From an uncultured Clostridia bacterium (GTDB taxonomy: Bacteria > Bacillota > Clostridia > TANB77 > CAG-508), in the NCBI GenBank assembly GCA_944392065.1, contig CALXVO010000024.1, positions 1-13,715 on the forward strand: DNA of 13,715 nt. Reading direction: 5' to 3'. The position numbers were made by a program, and so were the translations under genes. Positions 6,608 through 12,882 of this stretch are shown here, in pieces; the first letter of the stretch is position 1, and each line of letters opens with the position of its first letter. A model generated the notes under the pieces. The model saw only the letters and a program-made list of their open reading frames with translations, had not been told where the DNA came from and searched no databases.

Positions 6608-6727
6608 GTTACTGTTCAGCGTGAATTTGTAGTATACGTCTTAGTAGTATGTATATTTCTCAAATTTTCTAAATATACATACTACTAAGACATAGTTGTA
6701 AAATTAAATTCTACACTGAACAGTAGC
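6608..6727. mobile_element. MITE-like element A, short copy (A2), with 8-bp target duplication
   Basis: A 120-bp palindromic, non-coding element from GTTACTGTTCAG to CTGAACAGTAGC. It is flanked directly by ATTAAAAG on both sides (6600-6607 and 6728-6735), a perfect 8-bp direct repeat. The arms match those of A1 closely (for example CTTAGTAGTATGTATATTT and its complement) but the long interior of A1 is absent. The flanking 8-mer differs from that of A1, as expected for independent insertions. Confidence 0.85.
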
Positions 6728-6766
6728 ATTAAAAGTGTTACTAAATAGAAAATTTTATAAAATAAC

Positions 6767-6795
6767 TTGTACATTTCTTTTTTTAGTGGTATGAT
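6767..6795 (+). promoter_or_regulatory. pyrG promoter
   Basis: TTGTAC at 6767-6772, 17-base spacer, TATGAT at 6790-6795. Predicted start near 6802, about 278 bases upstream of pyrG. The leader then runs through the hairpin at 6817-6864 and repeat B2. Confidence 0.7.
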
Positions 6796-6816
6796 AGTTA
6801 CATAGTTTAGAAGTTT

Positions 6817-6864
6817 AGTAGATTAAAAAAAAACCGATTTTTGCGTTTTTATTTTTAATCTACT
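6817..6864 (+). terminator. Hairpin at the start of the pyrG leader, possible attenuator
   Basis: AGTAGATT (6817-6824) plus a run of nine A pairs with a T-rich arm ending AATCTACT (6857-6864). The stem is about 17 bp, AT-rich, with a loop around CCGATTTTTG. It begins only about 15 bases after the predicted transcription start. The tail after it is TTCTTA rather than a clean T-run, so termination efficiency is uncertain. It may simply insulate pyrG from rpe read-through. Confidence 0.4.
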
Positions 6865-6867
6865 TTC

Positions 6868-7036
6868 TTATTGTATAGGGAAAATCTACTTTTTCTTTGA
6901 TATTTCAGTATTTCTAATGATTTTTCCTATACAACAAGGTTAATTTTCCTTGGGCTGTGCATATTCGCGAAGCGAAATGCACATGTGGACGTCGAAATCT
7001 TTGATTTCGTTAACGTCCAATTTTCTTATCGTATAG
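6868..7036. repeat. Interspersed repeat B, copy 2, in the pyrG leader
   Basis: Same plan as copy 1. The 64-bp hairpin (arms 6871-6886 and 6919-6934) has near-identical sequence and exactly the same length. Then AAGGTTA, CCTTGGGCTGT, and two strong GC-richer hairpins: GTGCAT..TTCGC / GCGAAATGCAC (about 6957-6982) and GGACGT-CGAAATC / GATTTCG-ACGTCC (about 6987-7018). It ends CTTATCGTATAG. The distance between the opening and closing CTTAT(T/C)GTA motifs is 158 bases against 157 in copy 1. Confidence 0.65.
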
Positions 7037-7079
7037 AATATAAAGCTTCTATGTTATCGGTTTTGGAAAGGAAGGAACA

Positions 7080-8702
7080 ATGAAAACGAAGTACATTTTT
7101 GTAACTGGAGGAGTAGTATCTGGATTAGGAAAGGGAATAACAGCAGCATCGTTAGGTAGACTTTTAAAAAATAGAGGGTATAAAGTAGCAAATCAAAAAT
7201 TTGACCCATATATAAATGTAGATCCAGGAACTATGAGTCCTTATGAGCATGGAGAAGTATTTGTAACAGAAGATGGAGCAGAAACAGATTTAGATTTAGG
7301 ACATTATGAAAGATTTACTGACGAGAATTTAACCAAAAATTCTAGTATTACCATGGGAAAAATATATCAAGAAGTAATAGAACGTGAAAGAAGAGGAGAT
7401 TACTTAGGAAAAACAGTACAAGTAATACCACATATTACAAATGCTATTAAAGAAAAAATATATGCATTCGAAAAAACAGATGTAGATATTGTAATTACAG
7501 AAATAGGCGGAACAGTTGGAGATATCGAAGGAGTATCAATGCTTGAGGCCATAAGACAGGTAGGAATAGAAAATCCAGTAGAAGATGTTATTTACATTCA
7601 TGTTACACTTCTTCCATATATTCATGGTTCCAATGAATTAAAATCAAAACCAACACAACATTCTGTAAAAGAACTTCAGTCTTTAGGAATTAAACCAGGT
7701 ATATTGGTTTGTAGAACAGAACTAGAAATACCAGAAAATTTAAGAGATAAAATAGCTTTATTTTGCAATGTAAGAAAAGAAAGTGTTATTGCTAATAAAA
7801 CAGCAAAATGTTTATATGAAGTTCCTTTGATGCTTGAAAAAGAGGGATTAGCACGAGAAGTTTGTAAGCATCTACAATTAGAAAAGTGTGAGCCTAACAA
7901 TAAAAATTGGGAAGAATTGAATGAAAAAATTAAGCATATCTCAGATAAAGAGGTAACCATAGGAATTGTAGGCAAATATGTAAAATTAGAAGATTCTTAT
8001 TTATCGGTAATAGAAAGTTTAAAACATGCAGGAATAGAAATTGGAATAACAGTAAAGCCAAAACTTATTGACGCTGAAAAAATAAATGAAGAAAATGCAA
8101 AAGAAATGTTAAAAGAATGTGATGGAATTGTAGTCCCTGGAGGATTCGGAAACAGAGGTATAGAAGGAAAAATACAAACCATAAAATATGCTAGAGAAAA
8201 TAATATTCCATTTTTAGGAATATGCTTAGGAATGCAAATGGCAGTAGTAGAATTTGCAAGAGATGTATTAGGAATAAAAGATGCTAATTCGGAAGAGTTT
8301 GACGAAATATGCGAGCATCCAGTTATTCATATTATGTATGATCAAAAAGATGTAACAAAAAAAGGTGGAACCATGAGACTTGGAAGTTATCCATGTATAT
8401 TAAAGAAAGGAAGTCTAGCAGAAAAACTATATAAAACAAATGAAATACATGAAAGACATAGGCATCGTTTTGAATATAATAATGATTATAGAGAAGAAAT
8501 GGAGGAAAAAGGTCTTGTAATTTCAGGTGTATCACCGGACGAAAAATTAGTGGAAATTGTAGAAATAAAAAATCATTCATATTTTATTGCGAGCCAATTT
8601 CATCCAGAATTTAAATCAAGACCAGATAGGCCATCTCCATTATTTGTAGGACTAGTAAAAAGTGCCAAAGAAAAAAATGATTTAGTAAAAAGTGCAAAAT
8701 AA
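7080..8702 (+). CDS. pyrG: CTP synthase (glutamine-hydrolysing)
   Basis: Makes CTP from UTP, ATP and glutamine, the last step of pyrimidine nucleotide synthesis. The 540 residues are full length. The N-terminal synthetase domain opens with the P-loop-like GGVVSGLGKGITAAS and continues through DPYINVDPGTMSPYEHGEV and TEIGGTVGDIEG. The C-terminal class I glutamine amidotransferase domain has nucleophile C382 in LGICLGMQ, and H508/E510 in FHPEF. ATG 7080 is preceded by AAGGAAGGA about 5 bases away. The extreme C-terminus carries a direct duplication, LVKSAK-EKND-LVKSAK, beyond the conserved fold. A promoter is predicted at 6767; the 278-base leader holds a hairpin and repeat B2, so post-initiation control is possible but unproven. 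Confidence 0.97.
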   Translation: MKTKYIFVTGGVVSGLGKGITAASLGRLLKNRGYKVANQKFDPYINVDPGTMSPYEHGEVFVTEDGAETDLDLGHYERFTDENLTKNSSITMGKIYQEVIERERRGDYLGKTVQVIPHITNAIKEKIYAFEKTDVDIVITEIGGTVGDIEGVSMLEAIRQVGIENPVEDVIYIHVTLLPYIHGSNELKSKPTQHSVKELQSLGIKPGILVCRTELEIPENLRDKIALFCNVRKESVIANKTAKCLYEVPLMLEKEGLAREVCKHLQLEKCEPNNKNWEELNEKIKHISDKEVTIGIVGKYVKLEDSYLSVIESLKHAGIEIGITVKPKLIDAEKINEENAKEMLKECDGIVVPGGFGNRGIEGKIQTIKYARENNIPFLGICLGMQMAVVEFARDVLGIKDANSEEFDEICEHPVIHIMYDQKDVTKKGGTMRLGSYPCILKKGSLAEKLYKTNEIHERHRHRFEYNNDYREEMEEKGLVISGVSPDEKLVEIVEIKNHSYFIASQFHPEFKSRPDRPSPLFVGLVKSAKEKNDLVKSAK

Positions 8703-8742
8703 GCGAAAAAAAGATTTAATAAGAAGTATTTAAGAAAATTCA

Positions 8743-8860
8743 ATTTATATAGCCAAGAGACCCCTTTCATAAAAAAGTATGAAAATATGGAATGGAAAGT
8801 AAACCGACATATTTGAAATACTTTTTTATGAAAGGGGTCTCTTGGCTATAATATAAATTT
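8743..8860. repeat. Long hairpin with 33-bp perfect arms between convergent genes
   Basis: Arms 8748-8780 and 8818-8850 are perfectly complementary over 33 bases (core AGAGACCCCTTTCAT). Flanking AATTTAT / ATAAATT extends the stem after a short bulge. The 37-base loop contains a further AAATATG / CATATTT pair. It lies between pyrG and the minus-strand gene remnant, so it could end transcription from both sides. It is far longer than a normal terminator and has no T-run, which suggests a palindromic mobile element or the footprint of one. Confidence 0.75.
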
Positions 8861-9060
8861 CTAGCAATACCACCAGATTCTGTTAGACTAAAATTAGAAC
8901 CTGCTGCATAAATATCTGAAGCAATACCAGATACAATTATGTCGGTTGCATATGTAAACACATTACCATAGATAATAGCATCTTCAGAAATAGTTAAAGA
9001 ATTTGCAAATACAAAAAGATCCCCATATATTTCACCACTTATATTAACATTTAAAGCTTC
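8767..9060 (-). pseudogene. Remnant of a bactofilin-like / beta-helix repeat protein
   Basis: Reading the minus strand from 9060, about 70 codons give a regular beta-helix pattern: ISGEIYGDLFVFANSLTIS, then IIYGNVFTYATDIIVSG, then IASDIYAAGSNFSL, then GGIARNLYYS. Such G-x-(I/V)-x-G-(D/N)-(L/V)-(F/Y) ladders are characteristic of bactofilin-like, polymer-forming proteins. There is an in-frame stop at 9061-9063 directly upstream and no credible start. At the other end the frame runs into the 33-bp hairpin and stops at 8767. Both ends are therefore missing: a fragment, not a gene. A GTG at 8961 gives a 64-residue frame but has no role I can support. Confidence 0.6.
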
Positions 9061-9064
9061 TTAT

Positions 9065-9187
9065 TTATTTTGAAGAAAAATAAATGCAATCTTTATTAGG
9101 AGATATTTTTTGTGCTTTTATATTTTCCAAATGACATTTTCCGTCTACTTGATATTTACAATCACAAGAACAATTTATATTCGTCAA
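9065..9187 (-). CDS. 40-residue cysteine-rich small protein
   Basis: TTG start at 9187, preceded 7 bases away by GGGGTGG (9201-9195); stop TAA at 9065-9067. The peptide reads MTNINCSCDCKYQVDGKCHL, then a linker, then NKDCIYFSSK. It has five Cys (6, 8, 10, 18, 34) in a C-x-C-x-C...GxC...DCxYF arrangement resembling the tiny Cys-rich proteins common in Clostridia; function is unknown and metal binding is only inference. A sigma-G-like promoter lies just upstream (9210-9239), suggesting expression in the developing forespore. It lies 80 bases downstream of nth on the same strand and upstream of the beta-helix remnant. No in-frame upstream start has a better SD. Confidence 0.65.
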   Translation of the reverse strand: MTNINCSCDCKYQVDGKCHLENIKAQKISPNKDCIYFSSK

Positions 9188-9209
9188 AATAAAACCACCC
9201 CATAACACA

Positions 9210-9239
9210 TAGTATGAGGCAACAAAAGAAAAATATACA
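9210..9239 (-). promoter_or_regulatory. Sigma-G/F-like promoter of the Cys-rich gene
   Basis: Minus strand TGTATA (9239-9234), 17-base spacer, CATACTA (9216-9210). The forespore sigma-G consensus is close to TGAATA-N17/18-CATACTA, so the match is one base short of complete. The predicted start near 9203 leaves a leader of only about 16 bases, just enough for the SD. Confidence 0.5.
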
Positions 9240-9267
9240 TAAGCTAGTAAATATTTTTGAAATTAAT

Positions 9268-9897
9268 TTATATTTTATAAAAATTACAATATTTATGAAT
9301 AGGACAAGTATTACATTTTGGTGAACGTGCAGTACAAATGGCTCTTCCGTGATAGATAAGCAAGTGATTAATATCTTTTAAATATTCATAAGGAAAAAGT
9401 TTTAATAAATCTTGTTCAATCTTTTCAGGGGTTTGTTCTTTTGAAAAACCGATTCTATTTGAAAGTCTTTTGGCATGTGTATCTACAGCAATACCTTGTG
9501 GCTTATTAAAAGCTTCAAGCATTACTACATTTGCCGTTTTTCTTCCTACTCCTGGCAAAGTTAATAAATCTTCCATTGTCTCAGGAACTTTACCATCAAA
9601 ATTTTCTATAATTTTTCTAGCAGTAAGTTTTATATTTTTAGCTTTGTTTTTGTAAAAACCACATGGATGAATAAGTTCTTCTAAGGTTTCTAGTGGAATT
9701 TTATCAAAATCTTCCGGAGTGGAATATTTATTAAAAATGTAAGGTGTTGTTTTATTTACTCTTTCATCAGTGCATTGTGCTGATAAAATAACTGCAACAA
9801 GCATTTCAAAAGGAGTAGTAAAATCAAGACTACACTTAGCATCTGGATATGTTTTCTTTAATATTTCTATTATGTTTATTGCTTCTTTTTTTGTCAT
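9268..9897 (-). CDS. nth: Endonuclease III (DNA glycosylase/AP lyase)
   Basis: Base-excision-repair enzyme that removes oxidised pyrimidines and nicks at abasic sites. Starting at ATG 9897 (MTKKEAINII) it has 209 residues, as usual for Nth. This start has AAAGGA (9911-9906) at 8 bases; an earlier in-frame ATG at 9918 has no SD. Seen: helix-hairpin-helix LPGVGRKTANV with catalytic K120, D139 in VDTHAKR, and the 4Fe-4S loop C-x6-C-x2-C-x5-C in CTARSPKCNTCPIHKYC. It lies opposite to its neighbours, convergent with pyrG. Promoter predicted at 9933-9961. Confidence 0.96.
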   Translation of the reverse strand: MTKKEAINIIEILKKTYPDAKCSLDFTTPFEMLVAVILSAQCTDERVNKTTPYIFNKYSTPEDFDKIPLETLEELIHPCGFYKNKAKNIKLTARKIIENFDGKVPETMEDLLTLPGVGRKTANVVMLEAFNKPQGIAVDTHAKRLSNRIGFSKEQTPEKIEQDLLKLFPYEYLKDINHLLIYHGRAICTARSPKCNTCPIHKYCNFYKI

Positions 9898-9932
9898 TTT
9901 TAAATTCCTTTCTCTCATTAATCATTAAAATT

Positions 9933-9961
9933 ATTATAACATTATTACATAATGAAGTAAA
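9933..9961 (-). promoter_or_regulatory. nth promoter
   Basis: Minus strand TTTACT (9961-9956), 17-base spacer, TATAAT (9938-9933). Predicted start near 9926, leaving a leader of about 30 bases to the nth ATG at 9897. Confidence 0.65.
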
Positions 9962-10057
9962 TAATAATACATTTAAAACGCAAATTTAGGTATCCATAAA
10001 GTGGTAACAAACAAAAAAGAAAAGTAATATAATATACAAATGATGGGAGGTAATATA

Positions 10058-10207
10058 ATGTGTAGGATTTTGAAAAAAACATTAGCAGTTTGTTTAATAG
10101 GATTAGGACTCGGAATGCTACTAGTATTATTACTTCCTTTATCAGGCTGGCTATTTATAATAGGAATAATTGTTATAGCAGTTGGTTTAATGTGGCTATG
10201 TTCTTAA
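10058..10207 (+). CDS. 49-residue hydrophobic membrane protein
   Basis: ATG 10058 with SD GGGAGG (10045-10050) at 7 bases; stop TAA at 10205-10207. The product begins MCRILKKTLAV, has a Gly-rich hydrophobic segment (about 9-29), a Pro/Ser/Gly-Trp turn, and a second hydrophobic segment (about 31-47), giving two predicted membrane helices with a positive N-terminus. I do not recognise a named family. It is followed 84 bases later by a spoVM-like gene on the same strand, so the two may form a small sporulation operon. TATAAT at 10028-10033 may be a -10, but no good -35 is visible and a sporulation sigma factor is possible. Confidence 0.7.
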   Translation: MCRILKKTLAVCLIGLGLGMLLVLLLPLSGWLFIIGIIVIAVGLMWLCS

Positions 10208-10291
10208 AAAATCAAAAGATAAAAAATCTAGATGATTGTGAATTAAGAAATATAATAAGAAAAAAATTAAGCTAAGGAGGAGAAAATAAGT

Positions 10292-10366
10292 ATGACTATT
10301 GTTGTAAAAAAAGTTCCAAAATTTTTAAGAGGAATTGTAAAATTAATATTTGGAATAAAAGATTAA
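10292..10366 (+). CDS. spoVM: Stage V sporulation protein SpoVM-like amphipathic peptide
   Basis: A 24-residue ORF, ATG 10292 to TAA 10364-10366, with SD AAGGAGG at 10274-10280. It contains VPKFLRGIVKLIFG. B. subtilis SpoVM is a 26-residue peptide containing LPKFLGGIVRAMLG; the Pro is residue 9 in both and the spacing is identical. SpoVM is an amphipathic helix that recognises the convex forespore membrane and anchors the SpoIVA coat basement layer. In B. subtilis the gene lies shortly after rsgA-rpe-thiN, so its presence in this neighbourhood, though displaced, fits. It is short enough to be missed by gene callers. Function is inferred from motif and length. Confidence 0.75.
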   Translation: MTIVVKKVPKFLRGIVKLIFGIKD

Positions 10367-10390
10367 TACATAAGATGATTAATTAGAAGT

Positions 10391-10438
10391 GAAGAAAATT
10401 TATGAGGCTATTTATCTAGTAGCCTCAAATTTATCTTC
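10391..10438 (+). terminator. Hairpin after spoVM, likely terminator
   Basis: GAGGCTA (10404-10410) and TAGCCTC (10420-10426) form a perfect stem, extended by AAATTT / AAATTT and GAAGA / TCTTC with small bulges. It lies 25 bases after the spoVM-like stop. The downstream tract AAATTTATCTT is only moderately T-rich, so it is a probable rather than classic terminator. Confidence 0.5.
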
Positions 10439-10500
10439 CATTCTAAACATGGTATAGAACATTTATTTTAACGACCATTACTTAGACATTCATATAACTA

Positions 10501-10529
10501 TTGATTTTTACAAAATTATGTAATATAAT
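10501..10529 (+). promoter_or_regulatory. alaS promoter
   Basis: TTGATT at 10501-10506, 17-base spacer, TATAAT at 10524-10529. Predicted start near 10536, leaving a leader of about 34 bases. The leader is too short for a T-box. Confidence 0.75.
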
Positions 10530-10569
10530 TTTAATTGTTATAACATGATAAAAGATAGGGGAAATGCAA

Positions 10570-12324
10570 ATGAAAGCAATTGAAATTAGAAATAAATATT
10601 TAAACTTTTTTAAGAATCATGGTCATAGAATAATTCCAAGTGCACCATTAATACCAGAAAATGACCCATCTGTATTATTTACAACTGCAGGAATGCAACC
10701 ACTTGTACCATATCTATTAGGTGAGAAACATCCAGAAGGAACACGTCTTACAGATTATCAAAAATGTCTACGTACTAATGATATAGATGAAGTAGGAGAT
10801 AATCGTCATTTAACATATTTCGAAATGCTTGGAAATTGGTCTTTGGGAGACTATTTTAAAGAAGAATCTATAGCAATGAGTTTTGAGTTTCTAACAAAAG
10901 AGTTAGGAATTCCTGCGGAGAAATTGTCTGTTACTTGCTTTGCTGGAGATGAAGATGCACCAAGAGACAATGTTACAGCAGAATGTTGGAAAAAGGCAGG
11001 TATCCCAGAAGAAAGAATATACTTTTATGGAAAAGATGACAATTGGTGGATTGCAGGAGAAGAGGGACCATGTGGACCAGATACAGAAATGTTTTATGAT
11101 ACAGGAAAGCCAGCATGTTCTAAGAAATGCCAACCATCTTGTAATTGTGGTAAATATGTGGAAATCTGGAACAATGTATTTATGGAATACTACAAAAATA
11201 AAGATGGTAAATATGAAAAGTTAAAGCAGCATAATGTGGACACAGGCTTAGGACTAGAAAGAATGACAATGCTCTTGCAAGGAAAAGAAACTCCATTTGA
11301 CACAGAGTTATTTGCACCTGTAATGGAAAAAATAAAAGAACTTGCAAAAGTAGATAATATAGAAAGTAGAAGAATTGTAGCAGAACATTTGCGTGCAAGT
11401 ATGATGGTAATATCGGATGGTGGTAGACCATCTAACATAGATAGAGGTTATGTTTTAAGAAAACTAATAAGAAGAATGGTAAGACATCTAAATAAATTAC
11501 AAGTAAATTTAACAGAAATTGGAGATTTAATCGATTTAAACATAAACACATTATCGGAATTATATCCAGAACTTGAAAAAAATAAGGATACTATCAAGCA
11601 GGTAATTATCGAAGAAAAAGATAAATTTATGAAAACATTATCTCATGGAGAAAAAGAATTTGAAAAAGCAATAAATAAAGCAAAGTCAGAGAATAAAAAT
11701 GTAATTGATGGACAAACTATATTTAAATTATATGAAACATATGGATTTCCACCAGAAATTACAGCAGATTTAGCAAGAGAACAAGGCTTTGAAATAGACA
11801 ATTCTGAATTTGAAAAATTATTTAGAGAGCATCAAGAAAAGTCTAGAATGGGTAGTGATCAAAAATTTAAAGGAGGCTTGGCTGAGCAAAATGAAAAAAC
11901 AATAGCTTATCATACAGCAACCCATCTATTACATAAAGCTTTGCAAATTGTATTAGGAGAACATGCTACACAAAAAGGTTCAAATATAACGACAGAAAGA
12001 CTAAGATTTGATTTTTCTCATCCAGAAAAGATGACAAAAGAGCAATTGCAAGAAGTAGAAGACATAGTAAATGAACAAATAAAGAGGGATTTACCAGTAA
12101 CTTGTGAAGAAATGACATTAGAAGAAGCAAAAGAATCTGGTGCTATGGGACTATTCGAAAATAAATATGGCGAAAAAGTAAAAGTATATACAATAGGCGA
12201 TTTTAGTAAAGAAATATGTGGTGGACCACATGTATCACATACTGGAGAATTAGGCCACTTCAAAATAAAAAAGGAAGAATCAAGTTCAGCAGGAATAAGA
12301 AGAATAAAAGCAGTACTTGAATAA
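10570..12324 (+). CDS. alaS: Alanyl-tRNA synthetase, short form without C-Ala domain
   Basis: Charges tRNA-Ala with alanine and edits mischarged Ser/Gly. The start is ATG 10570, which lies 8 bases after AGGGG (10557-10561); the in-frame ATG 10564 is only 2 bases away. The 584 residues contrast with about 870 in the usual bacterial enzyme. Seen: class II core with FTTAGMQPLVPYL, motif 2 YFEMLGNWSLGDYF, motif 3 GLGLERMTMLLQG; editing domain with H448/H452 in HTATHLLH and C550/H554 in CGGPHVSH. It ends soon after SAGIRRIKAVLE, so the C-Ala/oligomerisation domain is absent without sign of frameshift. A Cys cluster C183-x3-C187-x3-C191-x-C193 lies before EIWNNVFMEY and may bind zinc. The domain completeness up to a clean stop suggests a natural short subfamily. 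Confidence 0.94.
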   Translation: MKAIEIRNKYLNFFKNHGHRIIPSAPLIPENDPSVLFTTAGMQPLVPYLLGEKHPEGTRLTDYQKCLRTNDIDEVGDNRHLTYFEMLGNWSLGDYFKEESIAMSFEFLTKELGIPAEKLSVTCFAGDEDAPRDNVTAECWKKAGIPEERIYFYGKDDNWWIAGEEGPCGPDTEMFYDTGKPACSKKCQPSCNCGKYVEIWNNVFMEYYKNKDGKYEKLKQHNVDTGLGLERMTMLLQGKETPFDTELFAPVMEKIKELAKVDNIESRRIVAEHLRASMMVISDGGRPSNIDRGYVLRKLIRRMVRHLNKLQVNLTEIGDLIDLNINTLSELYPELEKNKDTIKQVIIEEKDKFMKTLSHGEKEFEKAINKAKSENKNVIDGQTIFKLYETYGFPPEITADLAREQGFEIDNSEFEKLFREHQEKSRMGSDQKFKGGLAEQNEKTIAYHTATHLLHKALQIVLGEHATQKGSNITTERLRFDFSHPEKMTKEQLQEVEDIVNEQIKRDLPVTCEEMTLEEAKESGAMGLFENKYGEKVKVYTIGDFSKEICGGPHVSHTGELGHFKIKKEESSSAGIRRIKAVLE

Positions 12325-12342
12325 TAATTCGAAATAGGTTCT

Positions 12343-12396
12343 TTTGTTTCACTTTTGCAAATTAATATCCAACCAAATTTGCAAAAGTGAAACAAA
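12343..12396. repeat. 21-bp perfect hairpin between alaS and the HIT gene
   Basis: Arms 12343-12363 and 12376-12396 are perfectly complementary (core CACTTTTGCAAATT) around a 12-base loop. It begins 18 bases after the alaS stop. No T-run follows on either strand. It may act as a transcript 3' barrier between alaS and the HIT gene, or be a small palindromic insertion. Confidence 0.6.
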
Positions 12397-12445
12397 GAGG
12401 CAGTTATTAAAAAAATTAAATGATAGAAAAGAAAGGAAAGCAAAG

Positions 12446-12793
12446 ATGGAAGATTGCATATTTTGTAAAATAATAAAAAAAGAAATTCCTTCAAAGATAG
12501 TATACGAAGATGAAGAGGTGATAGCATTCAATGACATAAATCCAGCAACTCCAATACACATATTGGTAGTACCTAAAAAACATATTGAAACTTTATTAGA
12601 AGTAACGCAAGAAGATAATACTTTGATTTCACACATATATCAAACAATAAATAAAATTGCGAAAGAAAATGGCTTTGCAGAAAATGGTTTTAGAATTATA
12701 GCAAATTGCGGTAAAGATTCAGGACAAGAAGTTATGCATATTCATTTTCATATATTAGCAGGCAAAAAATTAGGAGATAAAATCGTAGACTAA
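12446..12793 (+). CDS. HIT-family nucleotide hydrolase (HinT-like)
   Basis: Small cytoplasmic histidine-triad protein; HinT-type members hydrolyse adenosine 5'-phosphoramidates and acyl-adenylates. It is 115 residues from ATG 12446, with AAAGG about 9 bases upstream. The open frame continues further left but through the palindrome at 12343-12396, so that part is not the gene. Seen: N-terminal CIFC (C4, C7), likely half of a zinc site; NDINPATPIHILVVPKKH; and the triad H98-I-H100-F-H102 followed by ILAG. Position after alaS is suggestive because HinT acts on aminoacyl-adenylates, but no promoter or terminator proves co-transcription. Confidence 0.93.
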   Translation: MEDCIFCKIIKKEIPSKIVYEDEEVIAFNDINPATPIHILVVPKKHIETLLEVTQEDNTLISHIYQTINKIAKENGFAENGFRIIANCGKDSGQEVMHIHFHILAGKKLGDKIVD

Positions 12794-12817
12794 ATTAAAA
12801 AATGGCGAACAAAAGTA

Positions 12818-12846
12818 TAGATTATATAAAAAAAATGTGGTATAAT
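12818..12846 (+). promoter_or_regulatory. Sortase-gene promoter, extended -10
   Basis: TGGTATAAT (12838-12846) is an extended -10 with perfect TATAAT. The -35 at 17 bases is TAGATT (12818-12823), a weak match, which the TG extension commonly offsets. Start predicted near 12853. Confidence 0.65.
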
Positions 12847-12882
12847 GTATTTATATGATAAAGAAACAAGGGAGGAAAAAAT

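Noticed and set aside
8767..8961. 64-residue minus-strand ORF as a functional gene
   Set aside because: Its GTG start lies inside a longer beta-helix frame and its last third is hairpin sequence; better read as part of a pseudogene.
10198..10275. 25-codon frame (MFLKNQKIKNLDDCELRN...) overlapping the end of the 49-residue gene
   Set aside because: The ATG lies inside the upstream gene without its own SD; it could be a frameshifted tail or a coupled peptide, but nothing beyond an open frame supports it.
10440..10569. T-box riboswitch upstream of alaS
   Set aside because: The leader after the predicted start is only about 34 bases and I see no T-box core sequence or specifier stem.
12344..12445. 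N-terminal extension of the HIT protein
   Set aside because: It is encoded by the 21-bp palindrome and does not resemble HIT proteins, which begin near the CIFC motif.
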